This document shows, in pieces, positions 39,911 to 50,624 of a DNA stretch of 64,000 nt (its first letter is position 1; each line of letters opens with the position of its first letter). Made by a program: the position numbers and the translations under genes. The notes below the pieces were generated by a model. It ran no database searches. It saw nothing but the letters and a program-made list of their open reading frames with translations, and was not told where the DNA came from. The stretch is from Epichloe hybrida (lineage: Eukaryota; Ascomycota; Sordariomycetes; Hypocreales; Clavicipitaceae): contig JAFEKR010000004.1 of assembly GCA_019022495.1 (NCBI GenBank), positions 3,720,001-3,784,000 on the forward strand, in the 5' to 3' direction.

Positions 39911-40826
39911 ATGCGCTTCTCTACGTCTGTCATTGTCGCGGCCTTGCCGCTCCTGGCTTCTGCTCAGCAGGACCCCTTGGGCCAATACAAGGCTCAGTTC
40001 CAGACCTTTGTGGACAAGATGGGCGCGTATATTCCTAACCCTGGGACCTACGATCCTGTCGCGGCGCTCGAGGCCAAGCTTGGCTCCATGAAGCTGTCTA
40101 CATTGACCTTGGAGAACTGGAAGGAGACTCTGTATGAGCCTGTCGCTCCGGGCTCGACTGTTCCTACGGAATGGTGGGTGCTGATATCTGGCCGCAACAA
40201 GACGTGCTTTGGTAAGTTTTTATTCTACCTTGTCTGAGTTGAGCTGCTCCCAAGCTTCGGGTTTTTTTTTTCTTCCTCTTCAACTCTGGACTAGGTGCTA
40301 ACTGGACATGGTTCCTTCACTAGGCCACTGCGGCAACGTTGAGAGGGCTTTCAACGAGACGGCTGCCAAATTTGCGGTCCTCCCCGGCTCCCCCCTCATG
40401 GGCATTGTCAACTGCGACGACCAGCCTATTCTGTGCAACGCTTGGTCCGCCAGCGCTGGAAGCATCTGGTCCTTCAACATGCTTCCCCCTCCCGCCCCCG
40501 TTGAGATTTACAAGAAGAGACTCAACTTGACCACCACAACGTCTGAAGACCTGGTCCAGCTCCAGCTCCAGTCGGCCGAGTCCAAGGACAAGGCTGGCTT
40601 CGTGCTCCTCGACTCTTGGTTCCACCCTTTTCATGGCAAGGTCACGGAGCTCGGTCTCTCGGTGCCTTACGGATACATCATGTGGGCATTTGGTCTCGTC
40701 CCCAACTGGCTGTTCATGTTGATTGTGTCTTTTGCAAGCCGAAGCATGATGTCCAACCGCATGCAGCCCCCCCGAGGTGGCGCTCCCGGTGGTCCTGCTG
40801 CCGCCGCTGGCCAGCGACGAGCTTAG
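39911..40826 (+). CDS. Signal-peptide membrane protein with probable thioredoxin-like fold
   Basis: Exons 39911-40211 and 40324-40826 give 267 aa. MRFSTSVIVAALPLLASAQQ is a signal peptide. The luminal part has WWVLISGRNKTCFGHCGN, where strand, Cys and spacing recall a thioredoxin-like fold, although the motif is C-x-x-x-C rather than the classic C-x-x-C, and a second pair of Cys follows (VNCDDQPILCNAW). A hydrophobic segment at about residues 218-240 (IMWAFGLVPNWLFMLIVSF) would anchor it, with a Gly/Pro/Ala-rich, Arg-ended tail outside the lumen. Location in the ER or secretory membranes and a redox or folding role are inference. I know it only as a conserved fungal protein of unclear function. 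Confidence 0.75.
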
Positions 40827-41192
40827 TAAGCGCTACATGATGCGAGAAATGACACAATGATGCACTGCGTCGGTTGGGTTTCAAAATCGGGTGGAAGGCA
40901 ATGTTGGTTTCTGTCGTTCTGTATCAGTCAAATTATTGAGGTTGGGGGTGAGAAATGGTCGGTGCCCAAGAGAGGGAATGCGAAATGGACCACCGGGGGG
41001 GGGGGGGTTTGCATGGTACAGGATATCCAGTTTCTTTCAAAAAATTCAAAAATTCAAAAATCGAGCGGGGGGGAGGTTAACCTTGTCAAGTTTTGGATCA
41101 TCAGGAGCCAATGTCCACCTGTACCTGCTGTACAAATTGGGGGCTTTGGATGTCCCCCCCTCGACACCGGATAGTAATGTTGATCAAACCAT
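40827..41192. other. Convergent intergenic region
   Basis: 366 bases between two stops, with a G run (40995-41008) and an A-rich stretch. No gene seen. Confidence 0.5.
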
Positions 41193-41862
41193 TCATGATT
41201 TCTTGGCACACTGATCCTGCAGCGTGACAAGTCCATGCACGACCTGCTCATTGATGCGGGCATTAGCAAATTCCCCGTACCGCAAGTCCCCCAGCTGATC
41301 AACAGTTTGGCCAATGGAAGCAATGAGTTGTTCCTCATCATCCTGTAGTTTTTGAATCTCGTCTTCCAATGCGCCCGCCGCGCCTTCGAGGTCCGGCAAG
41401 ATAGACTGAAGCGTATGCTTGGTAGATTTCGTGCCGGATTTATCTCCGTAGAGCTACCTTGCGTTAGTACATGATATCCCGGTCACGGTGACCATGTCCC
41501 ATCCTCATCAAATCATGTCACATTTCGGAAAGGCACAGTTATGGAAGAGACGGAGGAACACATACTGCCCTCTCAATCTCAATCTCGGCATCCACCACCT
41601 CGGCCTCACTCTCCAACCTCTCCCTCAGAACCTCTCTCCTCATGGAGACGCCGCGGCGCGCCTCGGTGGCAATGTTCTGCGCGACGGTGTCGACGACGAT
41701 GTTCCGCTGGGACTGGAGGTCGCGGTAGAGTTTGGGAAGCAAGGGGCTCGTTTGGAGAGGGCGCGGGAAGAGGGCACGGAACTGGTCGAGGGTTATGATG
41801 GATGTGAGGGGGGCGGGGACGAGGAGGTAGGAATTTAGGATGTCGGATTCGGAGGGAGGCAT
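41193..41862 (-). CDS. cnl2: CNL2/NKP2 family kinetochore protein
   Basis: Small accessory subunit of the inner kinetochore network; S. pombe Cnl2 and yeast Nkp2 are the named relatives. Exons 41566-41862 and 41193-41453 give 185 aa. The N-terminal signature is present as ESDILNSYLLVPAPL, then FRALFPRP and LYRDLQSQR, followed by a long helical/coiled-coil part (RREVLRERLESEAEVVDAE) and, after the splice, HTLQSILPDLEGA and LRYGEFANARINEQV. The intron (41454-41565) has a GTATGT donor, a TACTAAC branch site and a GGTAG acceptor. The frame joins cleanly (RA|LYGDK). It lies about 1.8 kb from the CENP-Q gene, its partner in the same complex. Confidence 0.85.
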
Positions 41863-42766
41863 TACTTTTTTTTCTTCTCTCTCTCTTTCTCTCTTTCTTT
41901 TTCTTTTTCTTTGGTTCGGGGTGCGGTTGGAGCGATGAAGGATGAAGTTGTGCGAATTGGTGACTTGTGGTAAGGGGAGGCGTTTTGCGCGTTTGGATAG
42001 GTGTGGAGGGGTTCGGAGTGTAAGTGTGGTGAGTGGTGAGTGGGTGACGCCTGAACTATTATTTATTATTACACGGGAAACAAATTTGGGCGTGAAGATT
42101 GACCTGGCGTCTTGTGGTAAGCCTTGCCCGGAAGATAGTCTCTACATGCAAATCTGTGTCGGACTCGAGAAAAATTGTCGACATAAATGCGAATGCTCGC
42201 CGGCGCCAAAAAAAAGACACGCTCTTCTCTTCTATTACACGCAAAGTTCTCGGTCTCTCCTTCTCAAGTTAAGTTGTCAGTCGCGCCATCGAGTTGAGGG
42301 CCAATGAGAAGCTCTCGGCGTGGACCTTGCGCCAGCTCCAACCAACTAAAAGAACTCGCGTCGCGTACCTGCCAAGCCCGTCACTCGAGGCATGTACAGT
42401 GGGGTGTATGTACCTGTACTAGAGGCGCCGCTGTGGCTGTGCCCGGCACCGTGTACTGCCATGTACTGCCACTTGAACCTTTTTTTCGCCGTATTCAGGC
42501 AATTAACGCGCTTGTTCGTGTTCCACTTGCCCATTCTGGTTCGGACCAGACTTTATTACTTTTATTTACGGCGGCGGTAATCCGTAATATGCGACTCACT
42601 CATCCAAGTCTCATCAGAATCTCCATCTCAGCAATTTATTCACGGCCGTCGGCGCGAACGCACTGCGGACGAACAGGGCGCGACACACATTTTTTTTTTC
42701 CTTCCCGCTGTTCACCAAGTCCACATCGGTCATTTGATCAAAATATCTCGCCGCGCACCATCCGCC
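41863..42766. promoter_or_regulatory. Divergent promoter region, CNL2 and EAF3
   Basis: 904 bases between two starts. A CT-rich tract (41868-41912) adjoins the CNL2 start, on the side where its 5' UTR would lie. Shorter T runs precede EAF3. No named sites. Confidence 0.5.
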
Positions 42767-44923
42767 ATGGCTCCCGCACGCCAACAACAGACGCCACAGT
42801 TCAGCAAGGACGAGAAAGTCCTCTGCTTCCACATGGACATGCTGTACGAGGCCAAGGTCATGGACGTGCAGCCTGGCAGGACGCCAGGTGATGGGTTTCG
42901 CTACAAGGTTCACTACAAGGGCTGGAAGAATACGTGGGACGACTGGGTTCTGGCGGATAGGATCAGACCCTTTGACGATGAGCACAAGGAGTTGGCGGCC
43001 CAGTTGCACGCCCAGCTGAAGACGAGCATGCAGAAGAACTTCAAACAGCCCAAGAAGAACCTCAAGGGGGGCGACTCAGCTCGTGGTAGTGAGGAACGGG
43101 GGTCGGGCGCTCCTCAAGGGGGAAGAGGGGGGGGGAGGAGAGGAAAAGACTGGGAGTTGGAGCAGGTAAGACTATATATCTCTTTGGCTTTTCTTTTTGT
43201 TCTTCTTTTTTTTTCCCTTTGGGTTCGAGTTGCGTCTTTTTATTTCGTCTTGGTTGTCTCGCCGCTGTGTCCTTGTCTCTTTCACGTGAGAGACTTGGAC
43301 GTGAGTTTTGAAATACTTCTCTCGCGGGAAGACGCGCAACCTTATTCTTCATTTGAGTTTCTTGCGTGTCTATCCTGCTCTCAGCCTGTGCTATTGGGCA
43401 CAGCAAAGTTTGGGGAGATGGTCAATTTCCAAAGCTTAACGGCGGCAGCTTCTTGCTTCAACAGGCCGCCCTCTTATTCCCTTGTTTGTCTTTTGTTCTT
43501 TTTTTCTTTTTCTTGCAAGGCATCGAGCTGTTTTCTGTTCTGTTCTTGTAATCTTATCCCGTCTTTGCCCCCATTCCTCGTCCGCTCTGCTCTGGAAAAT
43601 GGCCATTTCCATCTTGGACGCTCCGGCACCGGCCAAGGTGGTTCCCCCTCGACGTGCATATGCGCCCCAGCAATTCCCCACGTCCAACATCCGAGAGACT
43701 CCAGACGAGCCCCCGACTCCCCTGCATGTTGAATGGCCACCAAGAGCCATCCGCATCAAGTCTCTTGCTGTGGCCCAGGACCATCTTTTGAATTTGCCCA
43801 AACCCAACCATCGCTACGTGAGCGAGAGGGGAACCTTGCTATTTGACTCGCGTTATGCCACGGCCCGCAACCCACGGCAGCGCTCGAGTAAACGCAAGCG
43901 ATCGCCAACTGAGAAGCAGCAACTCCTCGGCTGTGCCAAGGCTCAATCACAAAGCAAACAGAGACGTGTCGAGCTTGGTTTCCCGGCAGAGCTGCCACAG
44001 CCTCTCAATGAGTCGACTACGGATCAATCGGGTGGTGTGTCTTTACATTCCTCATCAACCATCAGCAATAGGGGGGAGACCAAGTGGTCCCGTCCCGTCC
44101 CTCGGGCTCAGCGCCGGTCATTTCACTTCATGTTACTTGGAGTCAATTGAAAGCCGCAGAACTCACTGACATGTATGTCGTAGGAAGACACCTTTCACAG
44201 CAAACCCATGATCAACCTTCCCGTGCCAGACCACATTCAAGCAATGCTGGTGGACGACTGGGAAAACATCACAAAGAATAACCAACTTGTGCCGCTCCCG
44301 CACCCAAAGCCAGTCGCCAAAATCCTGGAAGAGTACCTTGCATTTGAGCGACCTCATCGAGAACAAGGTTCCGCCAGCATGGATATCCTAGAGGAAGTGG
44401 TGGCAGGATTCCGAGAGTACTTTGAAAAGGCTCTCAGCAGGATATTGCTCTACCGGTAGGTTGCCTAGCCGTCTCTGTCCATCCCCCTTTTTCTATTTCT
44501 TTTCTTCTTGAGTTGATAGGTAGGCCTCACTGTGGCAACCTGTTTTGGGGCTAACCTGATTCATCCAGCTTCGAACGTCATCAGTACATGGAGAACCGCA
44601 AGCTGTGGGATACTGCGGACCAAAGCTCCGAGTATAAGAGTGTATGCGACGTCTATGGTGCCGAGCACCTGGCTCGCCTAATCGGTATGTCTGCGTCTGC
44701 CTTGACTCGAATGCCACGCCATGCCACGCCGTGTTGACCAACGATACTAGTGTCTCTGCCCGAGCTGTTGGCCCAAACAAACATGGACCAGCAATCAATC
44801 TCACGCCTTAGGGAGGAAATCGGCAAGTTCACAGTGTGGCTGGGTCGAAATTGTGAGACATACTTTGCCAATGAGTATGAGACGCCGTCCCAGGAGTATG
44901 TTGACAAGGCGAGGAGCTTTTGA
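42767..44923 (+). CDS. EAF3: Eaf3/MRG15 chromatin protein (NuA4 and Rpd3S subunit)
   Basis: Chromodomain protein that reads methylated H3K36 and serves the NuA4 acetyltransferase and Rpd3S deacetylase complexes. Exons 42767-43165, 44184-44455, 44569-44684 and 44751-44923 give 319 aa. The N-terminal chromo/Tudor-like domain shows KVLCFHMDMLYEAKV, YKVHYKGWKNTWDDWV and RI. A Lys/Gly-rich linker follows, then the MRG domain with NLPVPDHIQAMLVDDWEN, LPHPKPVAKILEEYLAFE, MDILEEVVAGFREYF, YGAEHLARLI and LPELLAQTNMD. Intron 1 (43166-44183) is 1018 nt, exceptional beside the 66- and 113-nt introns of the same gene; its ends are a consensus GTAAGA and CTGAC...TAG, and the join WELEQ|EDTFHSKP is phase 0. 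Confidence 0.93.
43598..44150 (+). CDS. Open frame inside EAF3 intron 1, coding status uncertain
   Basis: From an ATG with a good context (GGAAAATGGCC) the frame runs 183 codons to 44150, starting MAISILDAPAPAKVVPPRRA and containing DEPPTPLHVEWPPRAIRI. Codon choice in the first 90 codons looks more like coding DNA than the rest of the intron; the end is Ser/Lys/Gln-rich. It could be an alternative exon, an alternative 5' start of EAF3, a nested gene, or chance. No family was recognised. Confidence 0.25.
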
Positions 44924-45318
44924 GGAGGCGTGCCGGGCGGGCGGCAAAGAGTTGATGAACACATGTATACTTAATCATTCGTATTCTGCGCCTGCTGTGT
45001 AAAACTTTGATCCTACGATGGATGAGTGCGTTTTGTCCGCCGAACCGTGTTCAGGTCTCCAAGTGTAGCTCCAACCCAATGCTCCTCCCATCCCCAAACA
45101 TCACAGACAGCAGACAGGCTTGGCCCATTCCCACGAAGGCTAAAACCATGAAATTAAAAAAGGAGAAGAAAGAAAGAAGCGCTGATCCAACTGCCGTGAT
45201 GCAGGACTTTTGCGCGCGTCCCAATGCAATACAAGTATAAATACAGGACAAGCATCAACATCCCTTCCCCTTTCCATTTCCGACATGCCCATGCCCATGC
45301 CCATGCCCATTCTTCGCC
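44924..45318. other. Convergent intergenic region
   Basis: 395 bases between stops of EAF3 and uL30m, with a (CATGCC)n run at about 45284-45310. No gene seen. Confidence 0.5.
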
Positions 45319-45582
45319 TCACATCCTCCTCACACCCCTCTCAAGATAAAACCCGCTCTCCGGCCTCCTCTCCCCCCTCACCTCCCCCCTCGCCAACCTC
45401 CTCTCCACCTCCTCCACCCTCACCAGCTCCTTCACCTTCATCACCATGCCCGCAAACTGCGGCTCGACGGGGTGGAAAACGGTCTGCATGCGCTTCCGCA
45501 GCCCCAGCGCCGCGAGGACGCCCCTTGTTCGGAGGGGGAGACCGATCGCCGACCGGTGGAGGGTGATGCGGAAATACGACAT
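45319..45582 (-). CDS. MRPL33: Mitochondrial ribosomal protein uL30m (MRPL33)
   Basis: Single-exon gene of 87 aa, the usual size for the yeast Mrpl33/bacterial L30 family. [20 protein letters not shown] is the conserved start, followed by [17 protein letters not shown] and a C-terminal FYLERG. The start at 45582 is chosen because family members begin at this Met; the open frame extends 92 codons further upstream but that part is low in conservation and probably is 5' flank. It should act in the large mitoribosomal subunit. Confidence 0.9.
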   Translation of the reverse strand: MSYFRITLHRSAIGLPLRTRGVLAALGLRKRMQTVFHPVEPQFAGMVMKVKELVRVEEVERRLARGEVRGERRPESGFYLERGVRRM

Positions 45583-46278
45583 TCTTGCCTCTCGGTTGTG
45601 ATAGTGGGCTTGGCGTGGGTTCTTGACTTGTGACGGACGTGTTTGGCGTGGGTTCTTGCGAGGAACAAAGGTTCCGCTGCGTTGGTGGATATTGAAGTGG
45701 TCTCGTCCGTCTGGCAGGCTTGATGTACTTTCGCTGCGGAGTGCGACGGAGCAATGGCGTACTGCCTGCGACTTGGGCTTATTATAGAATCTTCCTTTTT
45801 TTTTTTTTTTGTTGTTGGAGAAATTGTACGAAATTGGAGGATGCGTTGAATTGGTCATCAGGTGGGGGGTCCACTATAATCCCTGGACCACTGCGCTGAC
45901 CGCTATCGTGGCATGATGACGGGCACAGACAGAGTTGTAGGAGGGCATTCTGCGGATTTGCTGGGTTTCACTACCGGACCAAAAGGACAAAATGGGCAAA
46001 GACGAAGACGAAGGCGATCCAGGAAAGTGCCGGCACCGGGACCCATCACCGTCAGCTTGGCAGCTTGTAAAAAATCATGTCTAATGGTAAAATTACGCGG
46101 AGCTAGCTAGTAGGGCAAGCTTCCTTAGCACTACATGTATCAAAGAGTCTTGGTACAAACAAGCCTCAGTTTCTTCATCCCTGTCAATCCCGTCACCAAA
46201 TCATCAATTGCCCCGTCTGTAAAATGAAAAAGATAAAAAAGACCCGGACGCTCATTGCACACATCTTTTCGACCGCCC
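45583..46278. other. Intergenic region upstream of uL30m and downstream of acl1
   Basis: 696 bases. Includes the T run at 45797-45810. It holds the uL30m promoter and the acl1 3' flank. No gene seen. Confidence 0.5.
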
Positions 46279-48426
46279 TTACATCTGAACCTCGACTCTG
46301 CCCTCGGCGCCAGGCTGGCCCTCGCGGAGGTTGGGCAGCAGGTAGGTGATGTCATCCCAGGGATGACGGTACAGACCAGTGCGAAGTCGCTTCTGATCCA
46401 AAAAGTGAGCAATGAGACCAATGCTTCGGCCCAGCACGAAAAGTCCATTGAGAACACCCATTCGCAGGTAATCCTCGGCCTCCTCGGTGGAGAAAGCACC
46501 GCAGTTGCGTAGAAGATCGACAAAGCAGACGGCAATGCAGCCGTCAACGTTGAGGATCAGGTTGTCCTTCTTGGAGGTGGTGACTGTCTCGACGGCCAGG
46601 GCGTAGTCAAGCAGCTTGTGGTTGGGAAACTTGGCAAGGACGTACTCCTTGACCAACTCAACACGCAAATCGGGGTTGTTGCGTGACTTGACTCTGTGAC
46701 CGATGCCGGGAATGAGCTTGTTCGCCTTGCGCATGTTGTCGACGAACTCACGGGGGCTCAGACCCTTGTCAAAGGCACGAGTGAACTCATCAGCGGCGCC
46801 GTCCAGGGCACCACCGAAGCGTGAGCCAATGGTCAGCAGACCAGACACCAGGGCACTGATCAGGTCCTTGCCGGCACGGGTGGTGATGATGGTGTTCATG
46901 GCACCGGACACGGCGGGACCATGGTCGGCAGTAAGCATGAGAACCATCTCCAAGAACTTGGAGGCATAGTCGGGGAGTCGGCGACGGAACCACAGCAGAG
47001 ACATGACACCACCGATGCCAATGTCCTCCTTGAACACGTCGGAAATAGGCATACCAGCGTAGAGGAGCTCCTGGCCACGGTCGTCGGAGATGGTAGAGAT
47101 GAAGGCAGCGGGCTTTCGGACAAGGCCGAGTTCCTGGGCCCAAGAGTAGTCAATTGGGATCTTGGGAACAACGGGCTCCGGCTGGGGCGCAATGGTACCC
47201 TGCTTGACGAGCTTGTCGTAGACTTCCTTGAGGACCGAGGGCATGTCCTCGAAGGTGTTGGGGACGTGGAAACCAGCTTCGCGCATGGTCTTGTTCTTGG
47301 TAGCGGCAGTCTCGAGCTGAGAGTTGGCAAATGAACCGGCGTGACCGAACTGGACCTCGGTCTTGAACATGCTGGCGCAAGTACCAATGGCCCACGCGAC
47401 AATGGGCTTTGTGATGATGCCCTGCTTGACGGCATCAATGACCTTGTATTCCTCAACACCACCGACTTCGCCGAGCAGGACGAGAATCTTGCAGTCGGGG
47501 TCGGCCTGATATCGGAGCATGTGGTCGATGAAGGTGGTGCCGGGATACCTGTCACCACCAATGGCAATGCCCTCGTAGACACCATCGGTGTTTTGAGAAA
47601 TAATGTTGTTCAGCTCGTTGGACATGCCACCAGACTTGGATACGTAACCAACGGAACCCTTGCGGTAGAGCTTGGAAGCGACGATGTTGTCCATCATACC
47701 ACCAGTATTGCCAATCTTGAAACTGCCGGGCTTGATGCCGCCAACAGTGGCGGGGCCAATGATGGTGATGCCCTTCTTCTTGGCAATGTGGGCAATCTCA
47801 CGAGCTCGCTATTTCCGCGAGAATCAGCATATCAGACCTACAAATTACAGGTGTAACTGGCCTGGTAGGAAGCACGAGGCGCCGGGGGAGGGGGGTTTTT
47901 TTTCTCTTTCTTTTTTTTTTCGCTTAAAAGTGCGTGGAGTGTTGGGGAACTCGGGGTTGAGGTAGCAACTCACTCGCTCGGGGACACCCTCAGCAATGAT
48001 GGCAATGGTCTTGATTTGAGGGTATTGCATGAGCTCCAAAGTAGAGCTGTAGACACTTCGGGAAGAAGCAAAGTTGACCACAACATCGACATCGGGGTGC
48101 TTGCTCATGGCCTTTTCCACCTGTTGGTAGACGGGCAGTAGAGTCTCGCTGGTGCCCCAGTACATCTTGCTGACGAACTGGCCACCAAAGGTGTAGATGA
48201 TGCCAGCGACAGAGGGGTTCTTTCGCTTGCAGATGAAGTCAAAGTCCAACATGCCCTGGACGGCACGGGGCTGGAGACCGTAGACGAAGCATCGGGTCTT
48301 GTCGTTGAAAAGAGCGTGCTCGGGAAGAGGGCTCAGAGGTCGGCTGGGAGCAGCAAAGCGCTGGATTTTGTCGTTGGCGGACAGCCCCTTGGTGCCATTG
48401 GCCCCGGTTGACGTCGCTTGAGCCAT
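46279..48426 (-). CDS. acl1: ATP-citrate lyase subunit 1 (C-terminal, citryl-CoA lyase half)
   Basis: Makes cytosolic acetyl-CoA and oxaloacetate from citrate, CoA and ATP together with the acl2 product. Exons 47974-48426 and 46279-47808 give 660 aa. Corresponds to the C-terminal part of animal ACLY: the CoA-binding/succinyl-CoA-synthetase alpha-like region with [13 protein letters not shown] and the phospho-His loop [11 protein letters not shown], then the citrate-synthase-like domain with [23 protein letters not shown] and [10 protein letters not shown]. The 165-nt intron has a GTGAGT donor and restores EGVPER|RAREIAH. The start MAQATSTG is preceded by a long in-frame stretch without family likeness. 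It points away from acl2, as usual for Pezizomycotina. Confidence 0.96.
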
Positions 48427-49244
48427 GGTCGGGATGGGATGTGTGAACGTCGGCCGTATCGAATGCGCAGACTGTTTGGCGAGATGAGGAAAGTTGGTGG
48501 TTGCGGGGAGGTGAGGAAGAGAGTATTCCAGAGTTGACGATTTTCTTGAGCGGGTCACCGTGAGTGTGTGCCAGTCAGCAGCTTGTCGTGGCTTGTTGAG
48601 GCCCAGCTTGCAGGCCCAGCTTGCAGGCCCAGCTTGCGTTGGAGGAAGCTTTTTGTGCAGGTGCAAGCGCGGGATGGAATGCAAAGGGAGAGGGCAAGAC
48701 GTACAGTATCAAGTCAAGAGCAGCGAACAATGTTAAGAACGCCTTGTTGTCGATGAGAGGGACTGGGAGACTTGGATTTTGGGAGAAAAAGGTTAGATAG
48801 GATTCCAGGAGAGACGGTGGGTGATGAGGACGCAGGACGCAAGTCGGATGAAGACCAGCGTTAGCTTTTGGTGGGAGGCAGGAGCTGGGACGGGCGTCGG
48901 AGGGGGACTGAGGCCCTGCAACCGCAGAGGCAGAGCACAGAGTTTAGTGGGGCTGGACAGATGTGGCCCTGCGGTCAATCTCGTTGATTGTTGAGTTGAC
49001 AGTTTAGAATGGAAAAGAGCGGCGGACCCTTGTCCCGCTGCCCCTGCTAGCTGTCGCCTCGTTACGGGGGTCGGCGATCCGTAGTCCGTATGTATTGTAT
49101 GTACATGTACATGTCCCATTTCAGGGTCCCGTCGCCGTTGTCCGGCTTCTCGAGCTGACATCTCGATGGAATGTTGAAATGCTTCGATGGGATTCTGCCT
49201 CAGTTTCATCGGAATCCACTGCAGGAGTTTCATTCCAAGCTTAG
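48427..49244. promoter_or_regulatory. acl1 upstream region
   Basis: 818 bases of probable promoter and 5' UTR. A 13-bp unit GGCCCAGCTTGCA is tandemly repeated about three times at 48599-48637. The GC-box repeat listed next lies directly beyond it. Confidence 0.5.
48599..48637. repeat. GGCCCAGCTTGCA tandem repeat
   Basis: Three copies of a 13-bp unit in the acl1 upstream region, about 175-210 bases before its start codon. Confidence 0.9.
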
Positions 49245-49434
49245 GATGACCTCCCCCAAAACTTTCCGAAACCGCCTTGTTGAACTGACGGTGCCTGACC
49301 TGCTATGTACAACATGCACACCACTGCACATGGCTAGCCTGACTCGGCTTTGCCCCGCCCCACCGCCTCCCAGGTGGCAGCTTGCATAATCCACATTCCC
49401 CACTTGGCATCTCTCAACCGCTGGGGCGGGCTGA
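49245..49434 (+). repeat. Direct repeat copy 1 (acl1 side)
   Basis: Homologous to 53464-53655 in the same orientation. Shared strings include TTTCCGAAACCGCCT, GTGCCTGACCTGCTA, CAACATGCACACC, GCTAGCCTGACTCGGCTT, CCCGCCCCACCGCC and a final block from TCCCCACTTGGCATCTCTCA to GGGGCGGGC. GC boxes CCCCGCCCC and GGGGCGGGC face each other. No coding content. It could be a duplicated promoter module or a short transposon; context favours a role at the acl locus, which is inference. Confidence 0.85.
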
Positions 49435-50624
49435 AACGGTACCAAAATGATAAGGTGGATAATGATGGTTCCAGGACCTCTACAAAATGCGCATCTCTCC
49501 AGATGCTCCTGTTTTTGGATGCGCATCTGCCCTTGTAAAAATCAACGGACGCGAGCCACACTGAAGTTAGGTATGTGGACCGTCAGTCCGAATTAGGACT
49601 AACGCGGTATGCGCATCTAGTGACCTGTCCAGAGATGTTAAGTCGCTGGGGATGGGAGACTCTACTCCGTACTCGGCTAAGACCTGGCTATGACCTATGA
49701 GAATCCTCCAGTAGCGTCCATCATCCACGCTGTCGTCATAATACAACCAATCAACCGTCCGTCCATCATCCAAACCTGGCCTGTGTTGAAACCTTGAACA
49801 AAGACTGGGAAAAAGTTGCATCTCGAGTCTTGGTTCTTCATACCTTCTCCGGCACAAAGTACTCATCCGCTGTCCTCTGAGGTTACACTCGTGGAGGTCA
49901 ATCAGCTAAAGACGGCGACGAATCCTCGCTCCCTGAAAGACATTGTAGTGTCCTTCCTTGTCCCTCTCAATCGAGGGAGTCCTGCTGCTACCATCAGAAC
50001 CAGAGGGTTCTGTGTCAGATGATTTGGCTGTTGCTAGCCTGTTGGGCTTATTTTCGAGGGTTCGTGGAATGCAAGTCAACCCAGCAGGAATCCCTGCTTC
50101 GGAGCCTGGGAAGAAGTCAATTTTGAGGCGCATTGTTAAATGAGGATTCAAGACCTTCTCTATTCGGTTCCGTTTTAGAGAGTTTATCTTCCTTGCGAAT
50201 GATAAAGGTCCCCGGCACACAGGACCTTTTAATGCCTCTAGAACTAAGGCATTGAAGGTATTGGAAGCTACATAGCTAGCTTACAACTAACTATAACTTG
50301 TTCCCTCGTACGGTTCATTAAGGGTTTCCAAGAGAGGCACGAAAAGAAGTGACTATGGTATTGAAAAAAGCGATGAGGCTAGAGTATCACCCCTCACCTA
50401 CCTACATGTAGCTATCAGACGGAAGACTGGGAGAGCGCGATGAAATATGGACCCCACCCGTTCACCCGTTTCCCAGCCTCATTTCAATTCATGCATCTCT
50501 CGCGGTTTATCGTCTCTCCGCATCGCATCTGAGTCTGCCTCTGTTCTTCTTAATCAACTCCCTTCTCACCTGGCGTCCTCAATAGCGCCGCCGGCTTTAG
50601 CCCTCCTCTCCCTACCCTACTAGG
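49435..50624. other. Left part of the inter-acl island, no gene recognised
   Basis: Contains a TACTCCGTA motif at 49663-49671 and a stretch (49906-50220) open on both strands, whose minus-strand frame includes PGSEAGIPAGLTCIPR and ends VFQGARIRRR. I do not recognise it. It may be the edge of a repeated element. Confidence 0.4.

Noticed and set aside
45583..45858. N-terminal extension of uL30m by 92 codons
   Set aside because: Open by chance; it contains a poly-Lys run from a T tract, and family members start at MSYFRITL.
47341..47856. Plus-strand frame opposite acl1
   Set aside because: Antisense shadow of the conserved acl1 coding sequence, with no family likeness.
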